Shown piece after piece: positions 1 to 8,810 of a DNA stretch of 64,000 nucleotides (the stretch's first letter is position 1; each line of letters starts with the position of its first letter). A program made the position numbers and the translations under genes. This DNA is from Paenibacillus paeoniae (lineage in GTDB: Bacteria; Bacillota; Bacilli; Paenibacillales; Paenibacillaceae). The notes beneath the pieces are model-generated. The model ran no database searches and was not told the DNA's origin. It saw only the letters and a program-made list of their open reading frames with translations. The stretch is from NCBI RefSeq assembly GCF_003388735.1, contig NZ_QUBQ01000002.1:682001-746000 (forward strand), in the 5' to 3' direction.

Positions 1-142
1 CAGCTCCTCAACCTATTTTTCTATCAAATTTGATTATGATCATAGCACGTGTTATGTAATCTAACAATGAAATTACATGGATAATGTGGTTATTTCTAGT
101 GTTTTGCGAGGTTTATCGTAAAATAAAATATTTATATGTTAT

Positions 143-190
143 ATCAATGTTATGTATAGCTGAATCAATGTCATGTAACGTGTCATGAAA
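143..190 (+). repeat. Phased direct repeats upstream of the carbohydrate-binding protein gene
   Basis: ATCAATGTTATGTA (143-156) and ATCAATGTCATGTA (164-177) are 13/14 identical and begin 21 bp apart, two helical turns. A third related element, GTCATGAAA, follows at 182-190, and GTTATGTA also occurs at 51-58. They lie in an AT-rich, gene-free leader (1-293), 100-150 bp before the first start codon. This is a plausible activator-binding region. The regulator is unknown. Confidence 0.4.
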
Positions 191-293
191 ATTTTACTTC
201 ATCAGGTTAATGAACTCCCTATACTAAGCACTGATCAGAGGGCATATAGTTATAGCGCTATACCAAAAAATCCATTTTCAGGGGGAATTATGT

Positions 294-1079
294 ATGCGTA
301 AAAGGATGACAAAGGTGACCGCTTTATGGCTTACACTTGCTTTTCTTATGGTGTCGCTCTTCACTCCAATTGCCGGTGCACAATCCAGCGCCCCGCTTCA
401 AGTGTCTGCACAAGGAATCGCTTGGGGAATTGGCACCAGCTATGAAACGGCTGTCATAGATTTGCGTATTACGAATTTCTATGTAGACCCCGCCAGAAAC
501 CATACGATTTCCCCATGGGTGCTTCAATTCGATTTTGGCGGTGATATTGAATCGGTCACAGGCGCAATCATAACGGCCAAGGAAGGAAATCGCTATACGT
601 TGAAGGGGGATACCGACACGGATCTTTCATACGGGGAAACGCTGGACCTGCGAATCACAACCAAGCTGAACGGAGCAGCGTCAGCTTCATTCCAGAACCT
701 TACACTGCGTCCGGAAGTGATTGCGGCTCCTTGGCGGTGGCTGGGCACATACAAGGCGAATGACATTGTGGAGTATAACGGCGTCTATTACAAAGCGATT
801 CAAGCCCATACTGCTTACGCTACGAACTGGACGCCCTCTCAGACACCGGCGTTATGGCAACCAACGAGCATTGAATCCTACTCTTACACGGCATCGGCTG
901 AGGTCGATCTGACTATTATAGATACATGGGCACTCGGAGGCACGTACACTGCTGGGCAAATTATATTCCATGAAGGCCTGTTCTACAGCTGCGTACAATC
1001 TCATGTCGCATACGCCCCGAACTGGTATCCAGGCCCTCAAACCGCAAGCTTATGGAAGAAAGCTTCACTTGTATTCTAA
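294..1079 (+). CDS. Secreted carbohydrate-binding protein (CBM2-like plus two CBM5/12 modules)
   Basis: 261 aa. Residues 1-29 form a signal peptide (MRKRMTK followed by a hydrophobic stretch and AGA-Q). Residues 35-140 are a beta-rich, Trp-containing domain resembling cellulose-binding CBM2. Residues 147-190 and 212-256 are two copies of the CBM5/12 chitin-binding fold (W-x-x-GTY-x-x-x-D/Q-I-V..YNGVYY; ..A-NW-P....LW). There is no catalytic domain, so the likely role is binding chitin or other polysaccharide, perhaps as a targeting or adhesion protein. GGGGGAA at 281-287 precedes the ATG; another ATG at 290 is out of frame. It stands alone between AT-rich upstream DNA and a terminator. The CBM5/12 call is firm; the CBM2-like call is weaker. 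Confidence 0.75.
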   Translation: MRKRMTKVTALWLTLAFLMVSLFTPIAGAQSSAPLQVSAQGIAWGIGTSYETAVIDLRITNFYVDPARNHTISPWVLQFDFGGDIESVTGAIITAKEGNRYTLKGDTDTDLSYGETLDLRITTKLNGAASASFQNLTLRPEVIAAPWRWLGTYKANDIVEYNGVYYKAIQAHTAYATNWTPSQTPALWQPTSIESYSYTASAEVDLTIIDTWALGGTYTAGQIIFHEGLFYSCVQSHVAYAPNWYPGPQTASLWKKASLVF

Positions 1080-1116
1080 ATAAGACCGCGGTCAGAGAAA
1101 TAACCAATTGTATAGC

Positions 1117-1157
1117 AAAAAAGAGACAGGACCGAATTCAAACGGCCTGTCTCTTTT
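1117..1157. terminator. Bidirectional intrinsic terminator
   Basis: AAAAGAGACAGG...CCTGTCTCTTTT is a 12-bp inverted repeat with A and T runs at the two ends. It lies between the convergent carbohydrate-binding protein gene and the amidase gene. Confidence 0.85.
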
Positions 1158-1249
1158 ATGGAAGGCTGCAAAATTGCAACTAGTAATGAGGATCATCTAT
1201 TCATGCCGTACACTATACGATAAATGGAATAATAGCTTTTGTCCCAGTC

Positions 1250-1990
1250 TTATTTGCCTTCAAAATATTGCTTTAACCCATCTACAATCGCCTGGGCAAC
1301 GCGGTCTTGCCTCGCATTATCGAGCATCTTCGCCTCTTCCTGCGGATTCGTCATAAACCCGACTTCCAGTAGAATCGATGGCCGTTCACTACCTACCAGA
1401 ACGCGCCACTGCTCTTGTTTCACTCCCCGATCCGGAAAGCCTGTTGCCTCGATCAGCTTGCTGTGAATCGTCTCGGCAAGCGGTATGCTGATTAAGGAAT
1501 CGTAGTAGGTCTCCGTCCCGGAAATGTTCGGATTCGTATACGTATTGCCATGAATAGAGAGGAACGCATCAGCCTCCAATTGATTCGAATAAGCAGAGCG
1601 CTCATCCAGATCCAGAAACGTATCATCATTCCGGGTCATATAGGGATCAAACTTGGGATCTTGCTGAAGCAGAGCATACACTTTCTTGGCCAGCGCCAAC
1701 GTATAGTCCTTCTCCTCTGCTCCGCTTGCTCCGTTGGCACCAGGGTCCTTGCCGCCATGTCCTGCATCGATGACGATCGTATGTCCACTCTTATGGCTGG
1801 CAACGGTCACATCACGTTCGCCTATTGGTGCCGATAAGACAGGGTCCACAACCAGCCTTCCTGTGGAATTCAAATCAAATTGATTCAAGAAGATCGCAAT
1901 CAACGCGACAACTCCGAGTAGAATGACCATGTTGCGAAACCATAGTCCTTTGCGATAGGCCGGCCTTTGTCTTATATTCGGATCAATCAT
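1250..1990 (-). CDS. Membrane-anchored N-acetylmuramoyl-L-alanine amidase (Amidase_3)
   Basis: 246 aa. Residues about 18-37 form one N-terminal transmembrane anchor, so the enzyme faces the wall. Residues about 70-243 are an Amidase_3 zinc amidase: DAGHGGKDPGA with the first zinc His, an EEKDYTLALA segment with the zinc Glu, SIHGN with the second His, and LLEVGFMTN with the catalytic Glu. The family cleaves the amide between MurNAc and L-Ala of peptidoglycan. It is the last gene of a three-gene operon; its start overlaps the end of the CapA-like gene by 8 nt, indicating translational coupling. CwlD-like enzymes of this size act on spore cortex, but nothing here shows sporulation control. Confidence 0.85.
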   Translation of the reverse strand: MIDPNIRQRPAYRKGLWFRNMVILLGVVALIAIFLNQFDLNSTGRLVVDPVLSAPIGERDVTVASHKSGHTIVIDAGHGGKDPGANGASGAEEKDYTLALAKKVYALLQQDPKFDPYMTRNDDTFLDLDERSAYSNQLEADAFLSIHGNTYTNPNISGTETYYDSLISIPLAETIHSKLIEATGFPDRGVKQEQWRVLVGSERPSILLEVGFMTNPQEEAKMLDNARQDRVAQAIVDGLKQYFEGK

Positions 1991-3212
1991 CTTGTGCGCT
2001 CACACCCATCTGTGACATCGTATCCTGATAGGATCGTTCCATCCTTGCCTTGAAGGCAGGCGGCAGATCAAGGTTGCTGCTATAATCTTCGGCGGGAAGA
2101 ATCCGGTAGGTGAAGGCCGTCTGCCCCTGCTCTACATCCCGGTACACCCATGTCGGTACATAATCGACCTTGTGAATGCTTGTTGCGCCTGACTGCTTGT
2201 CCTTGCGAATCTCGAATTGAACAATAACGCCGTCCTCCGTGAAGACATTATCCAGCGTCTCCTGTCGCTGATTGGAGATGAAATTGCCCATGGAGTAGAC
2301 GACGAACGTCTTATGATCTCCACTCTCCAGCCAATCGGACTTCTGGATGACATGAGGATGACTGCCCAGTATAATATCTACGCCGAAACTCGATAATCGT
2401 TGCGCGAGATTGATCTGTCCGCTTGAAGGCTCACGTTCATATTCACTGCCCCAATGAAGCGAAGCAACGATGAGATCAGCTCCTTGTTCCTTGGCGTAGT
2501 CGATATCTTCCTTCATCTTCGCCTCATCCACTTTGTTCATCATCGCATCCAGCTCCTCCGGGGTCAGCAGGCTCTCCAAGCCATTCAAGCTTTCTGTGTA
2601 GGACATAAAGGCGAGCTTGATTCCCTTCACTTCTTTCATCAGCACTCTTGTACCAGGACGGCTTGCATAAGTGCCGACTGTGTCCAATCCACGGCTCTTA
2701 ATCGTATCCAATGTCCGTATGACACCCTGTCTCCCTGTATCCAGGCTGTGGTTATTGGCTGTCGTCAAAATATCGAACCCTGCATCCTTCAGCGCATCCA
2801 CCGCTTCATCCGGCGAGTTGAATCTTGGATATCCTTGATGCCTATAAGGATCGGTGCCTGCCGTCGTCGTCTCGAAGTTGGCGATAGCGATATCTGCCCC
2901 GGCGATTATGGGCTTCACTTGTTCAAAGACCGGCTTGAAATCATACCCGCCCGATGTCAATCTTGCGCTCTCCAGCTGGGCATTATGAAACATCACATCG
3001 CCTACAGCCACCATATGAATGGTCTCGTACGTAGCCTCCCCGTTCGCAATCGGTGCAGGCGACTCGGAAGCGCCCGTTCCGTCCGTTCCCTGCGTTCTTA
3101 CATGCTGGAGCCAGCTAACCGCTCCGATTGCAAGACCAATTACGGCAATAGTTGCAATGCCTCCGACGAGCCATTTTCGCTTCCCGTTGCCCCTTCTGCT
3201 CCTGCTCCTCAT
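1983..3212 (-). CDS. CapA-family (PGA_cap) metallophosphatase-like membrane protein
   Basis: 409 aa. Residues 1-12 are highly basic and are followed by one transmembrane helix (about 14-35). From about residue 65 comes the PGA_cap domain: AVGDVMFHNAQL, ANFETTTAG, TTANNHSLD (Asn-His pair), LHWGSEYE and GSHPHVIQ, the usual metal-site motifs of this calcineurin-like fold. The founding member, CapA, takes part in poly-gamma-glutamate capsule synthesis or anchoring. No capB/capC genes are present, so a general wall-related role is more likely than capsule synthesis. The start ATG overlaps the stop of the upstream carboxypeptidase gene by 4 nt. Confidence 0.82.
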   Translation of the reverse strand: MRSRSRRGNGKRKWLVGGIATIAVIGLAIGAVSWLQHVRTQGTDGTGASESPAPIANGEATYETIHMVAVGDVMFHNAQLESARLTSGGYDFKPVFEQVKPIIAGADIAIANFETTTAGTDPYRHQGYPRFNSPDEAVDALKDAGFDILTTANNHSLDTGRQGVIRTLDTIKSRGLDTVGTYASRPGTRVLMKEVKGIKLAFMSYTESLNGLESLLTPEELDAMMNKVDEAKMKEDIDYAKEQGADLIVASLHWGSEYEREPSSGQINLAQRLSSFGVDIILGSHPHVIQKSDWLESGDHKTFVVYSMGNFISNQRQETLDNVFTEDGVIVQFEIRKDKQSGATSIHKVDYVPTWVYRDVEQGQTAFTYRILPAEDYSSNLDLPPAFKARMERSYQDTMSQMGVSAQDD

Positions 3213-3970
3213 TTCGCTTGCTTCCCGCTTGTATATTCTTCATACGTCTGCCCGCTCTCGAACACTTTCGTCGCCAGCTCGATGCCCAGGTAACGGATAT
3301 GCCATGGCTCATAGATATAACCCGTTATGCCCTCTTGGCCTTTGGGATATCGGATAATGAAGCCATACAGATGGGCGTTATCCGCCAGCCAGCGGCCTTC
3401 GTCCGTCTCTCCGAATGCCTCCTGCAATCCCTTGGACACGCTGTCGCTTGTCACATCCATCGCCAGCCCTGTCTGGTGCTCACTCTGTCCGGCCTTAGCG
3501 CTATAGCGGTTAGCTGCCGCCTCTCCTTCCCTGCTCACATAATCAGCGAACAAGGCCTGCTGCGTCTCATAGGAACGATAACCTGAGCGTGCATAAAGCT
3601 TGTACCCCTTTTTCTCCGCCCCATCGAACAACTGTTTAAGCGCCTTAGCAGCATCTTCCCTCAATTGGTTCACTTCTGGATTCTTGAACACTGTCGGTAC
3701 ATCTACCGCTACCAGATCATCGGGCGCATAAGAATTTTGCAGGGGATGAGTCTTATTTACAAGCGCGGCAAGCGCAGGATCAGCTAGCTCCTCCTCGCCT
3801 TGCGAGCCGGAAGGGTTGTTACTTGTTACCGGATCAATCTGGGAAGAGCCTCCCGCTTTCGTCCCGCTCTCTCCACCCTTCATCGTCCCATCCGAGCATG
3901 CGGCCATCATAATGGAAAGAGCTAGAACAGCCGTGCATACAGTCAGATAGGTCCATCTTTTTTTCCTCAT
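3209..3970 (-). CDS. VanY-type D-alanyl-D-alanine carboxypeptidase lipoprotein
   Basis: 253 aa from the ATG at 3970, which has AGGAGT in good position; an in-frame start at 4027 would precede the ribosome binding site. The N-terminus is a lipoprotein signal with lipobox MMAAC. A Ser/Gly-rich linker leads to a peptidase M15B (VanY) domain with SGYRSYETQQALF, SEHQTGLAMDV (zinc His and Asp) and EPWHIRYLG (catalytic Glu and zinc His). The family trims the terminal D-Ala of peptidoglycan stem peptides outside the membrane. It is first in an operon with the CapA-like protein and the amidase. No vanA/vanH ligase genes are nearby, so this is housekeeping wall metabolism rather than vancomycin resistance. 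Confidence 0.88.
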   Translation of the reverse strand: MRKKRWTYLTVCTAVLALSIMMAACSDGTMKGGESGTKAGGSSQIDPVTSNNPSGSQGEEELADPALAALVNKTHPLQNSYAPDDLVAVDVPTVFKNPEVNQLREDAAKALKQLFDGAEKKGYKLYARSGYRSYETQQALFADYVSREGEAAANRYSAKAGQSEHQTGLAMDVTSDSVSKGLQEAFGETDEGRWLADNAHLYGFIIRYPKGQEGITGYIYEPWHIRYLGIELATKVFESGQTYEEYTSGKQAK

Positions 3971-4067
3971 ATCAGGTACTCCTTTTCGTCTATCGTGGTT
4001 GACATGCTGTAAATGTAACAGAGCCAAATATGAGAAGTTAGATGAAGTTGTAATGGAGTTGTAAAAT

Positions 4068-4850
4068 CTATTGCTTATTATTTTTCTCGTACATATAAGT
4101 CATCTTCACCTTATTCAACAAAAACTGCAAAACGGTCATCATATCCTTATAGAAACCAACGGTCTGACCTGTCGGAGCGTTCAGCATCACACTTAAAACG
4201 ACCTCGTCAGTGCCCTTCTTCGTATAATAAAACTCAACACTCCCGCGATAATAAAAATTGTCGCCAAGTTGGAGATCACTGAGCTTATAGTCCCCGATAT
4301 CCTTCACGAACTCATCGGCATAGCCTACAAGCTGATTATGCGAAAGCTCATTCTTCGACATCGTCTTGCCTAGATCGTTCACCTTCGATAATCCAAGCAC
4401 TTCCCCATCCTTCGCGTTAATAACGACGCCGTATACATCCGAAGGATCATAGATGTTCAAGACGGTAGCCATATAAATGCCACTAGCCACTTTCTTCAAA
4501 GGCTCCTTGTATTCAACCAGAAAGCCCCTTTCCCTATCGACATTCTGGGTAGCATCGGCTAGAAGCGACTTGATTCCTTGCTGGTCCATGAAATACATTT
4601 CGAACTGAATATCGTCAAGCGACAGATTGTTCTCAAAATATTTGTTTACCGCGTTCATGCTAAGCGTCTTAACCGTCTCTTCGGATAATACGCCATTGTA
4701 CTCCACAACATCGCCCGGCTTCTCCTGTGGAATTTCTTTGACCATAACCGTGTCCTTCGGTATACCCGAAAAAAAGTCGGCACAGCCGCTCAAGGTCATG
4801 CTCATCAACGAAATAATAATGGCTATAGCCGTAAACTTTACACCTTTCAT
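4068..4850 (-). CDS. Lipoprotein of unknown function, coupled to a two-component system
   Basis: 260 aa. The N-terminus is a lipoprotein signal (MKGVKFTAIAII...; lipobox LSGC). The rest is a soluble alpha/beta domain with no motif I recognise; the middle has a segment resembling PepSY-like strands (GVVINAKDGEVLGLSKV). The start overlaps the stop of the histidine kinase by 4 nt, so kinase and lipoprotein are translated together. Such coupled lipoproteins often tune the kinase from the outer face of the membrane. That role is an inference from position only. Confidence 0.7.
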   Translation of the reverse strand: MKGVKFTAIAIIISLMSMTLSGCADFFSGIPKDTVMVKEIPQEKPGDVVEYNGVLSEETVKTLSMNAVNKYFENNLSLDDIQFEMYFMDQQGIKSLLADATQNVDRERGFLVEYKEPLKKVASGIYMATVLNIYDPSDVYGVVINAKDGEVLGLSKVNDLGKTMSKNELSHNQLVGYADEFVKDIGDYKLSDLQLGDNFYYRGSVEFYYTKKGTDEVVLSVMLNAPTGQTVGFYKDMMTVLQFLLNKVKMTYMYEKNNKQ

Positions 4851-6286
4851 GGAGCATCCTCACTTCCTTCACGACACGGCGGAAAGACGATCCTAATCGT
4901 CGTACCAACTCCAACCTCGCTGTCGACTTCAATCTCGGCATGATGGATGTCGGCTATGCTTCGGCATATGGACAACCCCAGCCCCGCTCCATTGTTATTG
5001 CGCGTTCTAGCCTTGTCTGCCATATAGAATGGCTCGAAGATCTTGTCAATATGCTCTTGCGATATCCCGCTGCCTTCATCCGCGACCTCCAGTATACAAC
5101 TGCCCCTCTGATCCAACGTGCGAATCATCACTTTGCCTTCCTCGCTGGAAGCCTTCACGGCATTGTCGATGAGATTAAAAATAACGATTTTGATCAAATC
5201 CTTCTCCAGTGGAAGCCGGCAATCCTGACAATCCATCTCAAGCTGAATCCCCTTGGACGCCACAATTTGCTTGAGCGAAGGCTCCAGCTCCGTTACGACA
5301 TCCTTCAGATTACCCTTCTTCATCTGGAATTGATGGTCCTTCAGCAAGATCAAGTCCATTAATTTAGTGGCCAGCGACTCCAGCCGCTTTCCTTCGCTAT
5401 AAATGACGTTCAAGCCCTCCAGAAAGGTTGCTTCATCATATTTGGTCGACCTCATATAATTGGCATATCCAATAATGGAGGTTAACGGGGTTTTCAATTC
5501 ATGCGTAATATTGTTAATAAATCGCTGCTTCTCGCCATTATTGCGTTCCAACTCAATGATTTTGTCTTCGACGACCGCAGCCATCTCATTGAAATTCGTT
5601 GCCAACACGCCAATCTCATCCCTGGATTTGAGATGTACCCGCTCCGAGAAGTCGCCTTGCGCAATCTCCTTGGCGCTGCGAACCATCGTCTCAATCGGCT
5701 TGGTCAACCCTTTACTGATGAAAAACATGACAATAATGTAGATCAGACACGCGACAACATCCATCTGCACAAAAAACGTATACTGATCCATCCGCTCCGC
5801 ATAGAGCGGGGTTACATCTTTGATATAACTGAACACATAGCTCTTGTGATTAATGTCTGTCACGTTCGCCGTGAACAGCAGGGTTCGCTCGCCAATGTCC
5901 CGCAATATATATTTGATTTCCCCCGGCGCCAGTTTATTGCGCTCCTCGCGCTCGGAGGGCATGGCAAAGTCCAGATTGCTGAATACCGTCTTGTCCTTGT
6001 CGTCGGCAATCTCCAGATAGCTGCCCTGGTCGCTGTTACGCCTTACGAACTGATTGGCAATATTCGTCAGTACGGTCTTCTCATAGTCGATGGAATCATA
6101 AATGCGCAAGATCGGTACAACCGCATTGACACTGGAATTGATGCTCATATTCGCGCTTAGCGTATTCGTAATCTCCTGCTGAAGCATCTTGCTGTGATTG
6201 CGCTCAATGACCATGATGGAAGCCGCATTAAAAATAATGATGAAGGTCAGAATGGAGAACAGGCATATTTTTTGCCAAAATTTCAT
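4847..6286 (-). CDS. Sensor histidine kinase (HAMP-HisKA-HATPase)
   Basis: 479 aa. A transmembrane helix at about 7-27, an extracellular sensor region of about 140 residues, and a second helix at about 172-195 are followed by HAMP (GLTKPIETMVRSAKEIAQGDF). HisKA carries HELKTPLTSIIGY with phosphoacceptor His262. HATPase_c has the N box (NLIDNAVKASS), G1 box (DEGSGIS) and G2 box (GAGLGLS). The kinase follows its response regulator by 3 nt and overlaps the lipoprotein gene by 4 nt. The signal is not evident; nearby wall enzymes suggest envelope sensing, but only by proximity. Confidence 0.92.
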   Translation of the reverse strand: MKFWQKICLFSILTFIIIFNAASIMVIERNHSKMLQQEITNTLSANMSINSSVNAVVPILRIYDSIDYEKTVLTNIANQFVRRNSDQGSYLEIADDKDKTVFSNLDFAMPSEREERNKLAPGEIKYILRDIGERTLLFTANVTDINHKSYVFSYIKDVTPLYAERMDQYTFFVQMDVVACLIYIIVMFFISKGLTKPIETMVRSAKEIAQGDFSERVHLKSRDEIGVLATNFNEMAAVVEDKIIELERNNGEKQRFINNITHELKTPLTSIIGYANYMRSTKYDEATFLEGLNVIYSEGKRLESLATKLMDLILLKDHQFQMKKGNLKDVVTELEPSLKQIVASKGIQLEMDCQDCRLPLEKDLIKIVIFNLIDNAVKASSEEGKVMIRTLDQRGSCILEVADEGSGISQEHIDKIFEPFYMADKARTRNNNGAGLGLSICRSIADIHHAEIEVDSEVGVGTTIRIVFPPCREGSEDAP

Positions 6287-6289
6287 CGG

Positions 6290-6946
6290 CTAATCCTCCA
6301 GCCTGTATCCGATTTTATAAATCGTCTTAATATGATCCTGCAGGTTCAGCTTCTTCCTGAGAGACTTGATATGCATGTCCACTGTACGGGTCTCCCCGTA
6401 GAAATCTCCGCCCCATACCTTCTCGATGAATTGTTCCCGAGATAGAGCGATATTTTTATTTTTGAGCAAAACAAGAAGCAGCTCGTATTCCTTGGGCGTT
6501 AGCTCGACGACCTCCTCGCGGACAGTCACCTCCCGCTTGTCTATATACACGTTGATATCTTGAAACGACATAATCGTTTCTTCTTTTCCATATCGCCGAA
6601 GCACAGTCTCCATGCGAGCCAGCAGCTCAATCGCTTCGAACGGCTTGACCATATAATCATCCGCCCCCAGCTTCAAACCGATTACTTTGTCGAAGACGGC
6701 GTTTTTGGCAGTTAGGAAAATAACCGGAATTTGCATGGGACGTATCTTCTCCATCAGCTCGAAACCATCCATGCGCGGAATCATGACATCCAGCAAAATC
6801 AGATCAAACTTTCCGCCCTTGATTCGATCCAGCGCCTCCATGCCGTCATACACTTGCTCCGTCTCATAACCTACAAGTGTCAGGTTCATCTTAATAATAT
6901 TGGATATATGAATGTCGTCCTCGACGATTAGAATGCGTTTCTTCAT
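6290..6946 (-). CDS. OmpR/PhoB-family response regulator
   Basis: 218 aa from the ATG at 6946, preceded by AGGGAGG. The receiver domain (1-115) has acidic residues in VEDD, phosphoacceptor Asp53 in LILLDVMIP, Thr in FLTAKN and Lys in MVKPF. The C-terminal winged helix (about 125-217) has ELTPKEYELL and the recognition-helix region TVDMHIKSLRKKL, ending in the usual IYKIGYRLE. It is the first gene of the regulator-kinase-lipoprotein operon. Confidence 0.94.
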   Translation of the reverse strand: MKKRILIVEDDIHISNIIKMNLTLVGYETEQVYDGMEALDRIKGGKFDLILLDVMIPRMDGFELMEKIRPMQIPVIFLTAKNAVFDKVIGLKLGADDYMVKPFEAIELLARMETVLRRYGKEETIMSFQDINVYIDKREVTVREEVVELTPKEYELLLVLLKNKNIALSREQFIEKVWGGDFYGETRTVDMHIKSLRKKLNLQDHIKTIYKIGYRLED

Positions 6947-7097
6947 CTTCGTTCCTCCCTGCCCCAATCATCCGAGCTGGCTACATCTTATTGTATACGA
7001 GCCGCCATGCCGGCTGGAGCTGCAATTTCTTCCACTCTTCTTCAACATAGCATAGATGGACAAGAGGAGGAAAGCCCGCTGTGATTGCATGCACAGC

Positions 7098-7138
7098 AAA
7101 AAGCCCGGCAGCGGCTTCGTCTAGAAGCGCTGTCGGAC
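7098..7138 (-). terminator. Intrinsic terminator after aroC
   Basis: Read on the minus strand, GTCCGACAGCGCTTC pairs with GAAGCCGCTGCCGGGC around a 5-nt loop and is followed by TTTTTGC. It lies 24 nt past the aroC stop. Confidence 0.8.
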
Positions 7139-7161
7139 TCTTTTGGTTCAGCTATGATGCC

Positions 7162-8217
7162 TTACCCGTGCAATGCAGCCTGTCTCTTGTAATGATCCTC
7201 CAGAACGAGGCTGGCCATCGCTTCCACAACAGGGACAATTCTCGGACAAATACAAGGATCATGTCTTCCTTCGGTGCGGATCTCCCGCTCCTCGCCCTCT
7301 TTGTTAATCGTCCGTTGCGGAGACGAAATCGACGAAGTCGGTTTGACCGCTACCCGGAAGATGATCTCCTCGCCTGTGCTGATGCCGCCGACGATGCCCC
7401 CTGCGTGGTTGGTCAAAAATCCGTTCTTGTCCATCGCGTCGTTATGCTCGCTGCCCTGCATGGAGGCCGCAGCAAAGCCTTCGCCAAATTCAATGCCCTT
7501 TACCGCTCCGATGGAGAGCATCGCCTTCGCCAGCTCGGCATCCAGCTTATCGAAGGTAGGCTCGCCAATACCAGGCGCTACGCCTCTGATTCGGCATTCT
7601 ACGATACCGCCGCAGCTATCTCCGATCGCCGCCAGTGATTCAATCTTCTGCACCATTTTCACAGCGACTTCCGGGTCGCATGCCCGAACGGGATTTTGCT
7701 CAATAATACTCTCGTCAAAGGTCTGGCACTTGATGTCTCCAACCTGTGTCGTGTAGGCGACGATCGATACGCCTCTGCCCTCCAGCGACTTGCGGGCTAC
7801 AGCTCCTCCGGCTACCCTTCCAGCTGTCTCTCTGCCCGACGCTCTTCCGCTGCCCCGGTAATCCCGGTGTCCGTACTTCTGATCGTACGTAAAGTCGGCA
7901 TGTCCCGGCCGATACAGCAGCTTGATATCACTATAAGCTTCGGGTCTCATATCCGTGTTCTGCAATTGAATGCTGAGCGGAGCTCCCGTCGTCTTGCCTT
8001 CGAACACGCCGGACAGAATACGGATCTTGTCGTATTCCTTCCGCGGAGTCGTAACGGAGGATTGACCCGGCTTTCTGCGGTCCATCTGCACCTGTATATA
8101 GGCTTCATCTATTTCCATTCCCGGCGTTACCCCGTCGACAATAACACCGACCGCAACGCCATGGGATTCGCCAAACGTAGTAATTTTGAAACGTTCTCCG
8201 AATGTACTTCCCGCCAT
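7162..8217 (-). CDS. aroC: Chorismate synthase
   Basis: 351 aa, near the usual length of the bacterial enzyme. It converts 5-enolpyruvylshikimate-3-phosphate to chorismate using reduced FMN, the last step of the shikimate pathway. Family motifs are FGESHGVAVGVIVDG near the N-terminus, YRPGHADFTYDQKYGHRDYRGSGRASGRET at about residues 102-131, and RHDPCICPRIVPVVEAM near the C-terminus. GAGG precedes the ATG. It sits alone with its own terminator and no other aro or trp genes nearby. Confidence 0.97.
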   Translation of the reverse strand: MAGSTFGERFKITTFGESHGVAVGVIVDGVTPGMEIDEAYIQVQMDRRKPGQSSVTTPRKEYDKIRILSGVFEGKTTGAPLSIQLQNTDMRPEAYSDIKLLYRPGHADFTYDQKYGHRDYRGSGRASGRETAGRVAGGAVARKSLEGRGVSIVAYTTQVGDIKCQTFDESIIEQNPVRACDPEVAVKMVQKIESLAAIGDSCGGIVECRIRGVAPGIGEPTFDKLDAELAKAMLSIGAVKGIEFGEGFAAASMQGSEHNDAMDKNGFLTNHAGGIVGGISTGEEIIFRVAVKPTSSISSPQRTINKEGEEREIRTEGRHDPCICPRIVPVVEAMASLVLEDHYKRQAALHG

Positions 8218-8363
8218 ACTGATTCACCTCGTTAAATTTATGATCTTACTCTCATTGTAGAGAATGAATTGAAATTAATGAAATCACAATTTCCTATAGC
8301 AGTCATAGATTGAATCTATAACACCATCCTATCGATGATACCGATCTATTCACGGCTCGCTTC

Positions 8364-8810
8364 TTACACTTTGCCTTCTTTCAGCGATTCCACCGCTTTG
8401 TGAATGCGGCGCTCGCGTGTCTCGGCTGTCTTCGCTTGCCCGATTTGGTACACGATTCGGTTCTTATTGCTGTAATTCAAACCTGCAAAAAACGATGCCG
8501 CCGCTTCCTCTTGAGCCAGCGCTGCCGCAAGATCATGGGGCACTACGATCTCCCTTGGCTCCGTATCCAGCGTTAGCTCTACCTCTACCTGATCGCCTGC
8601 CGCAACGCCCGCGCCTTGGCGATTCTCCGCGCTAAGCGGCAGCATGAATTTGCCGTCCATCACAGCAACGGTGCTTCGGTACGTATAGTCGCCAATCTTC
8701 ACGACAACGCGAGGCTTCTTGGTTGGGCCCATAGCCTCCACTACTTCACGAGGCACCTCGAAGCCCGTCGCCGTCTTGCCTCCCAATATAATTTCCGTAC
8801 GAAACTTCAT
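8364..8810 (-). CDS. DUF1905 / YdeI (OmdA)-like small protein
   Basis: 148 aa from the ATG at 8810, preceded by GGGAGGGG; an adjacent in-frame TTG at 8813 is possible. Residues 1-95 match the DUF1905 beta-barrel domain (FEVPREVVEAMG, KPRVVVKIGDYTYRST, GDQVEVELTLDTEPREIVVP). The C-terminal about 40 residues match the YdeI/OmpD-associated motif (FAGLNYSNKNRIVYQIGQAKTAETRERRIHKAVESL). It is a soluble cytoplasmic protein of unclear biochemical role, sometimes linked to bacteriocin or antimicrobial tolerance. Monocistronic by layout. Confidence 0.75.
   Translation of the reverse strand: MKFRTEIILGGKTATGFEVPREVVEAMGPTKKPRVVVKIGDYTYRSTVAVMDGKFMLPLSAENRQGAGVAAGDQVEVELTLDTEPREIVVPHDLAAALAQEEAAASFFAGLNYSNKNRIVYQIGQAKTAETRERRIHKAVESLKEGKV

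Noticed and set aside
1983..3212. Poly-gamma-glutamate capsule locus
   Set aside because: Only the CapA-like protein is present; no CapB ligase or CapC partner in the window.
2454..3293. A 279-codon plus-strand frame opposite the CapA-like gene
   Set aside because: Composition is typical of an antisense shadow and there is no ribosome binding site; the minus-strand gene has clear motifs.
3209..3970. Vancomycin resistance through the VanY-like protein
   Set aside because: No vanHAX genes and no VanRS-type pair adjoin it. Stand-alone VanY-type carboxypeptidases are common in this group.
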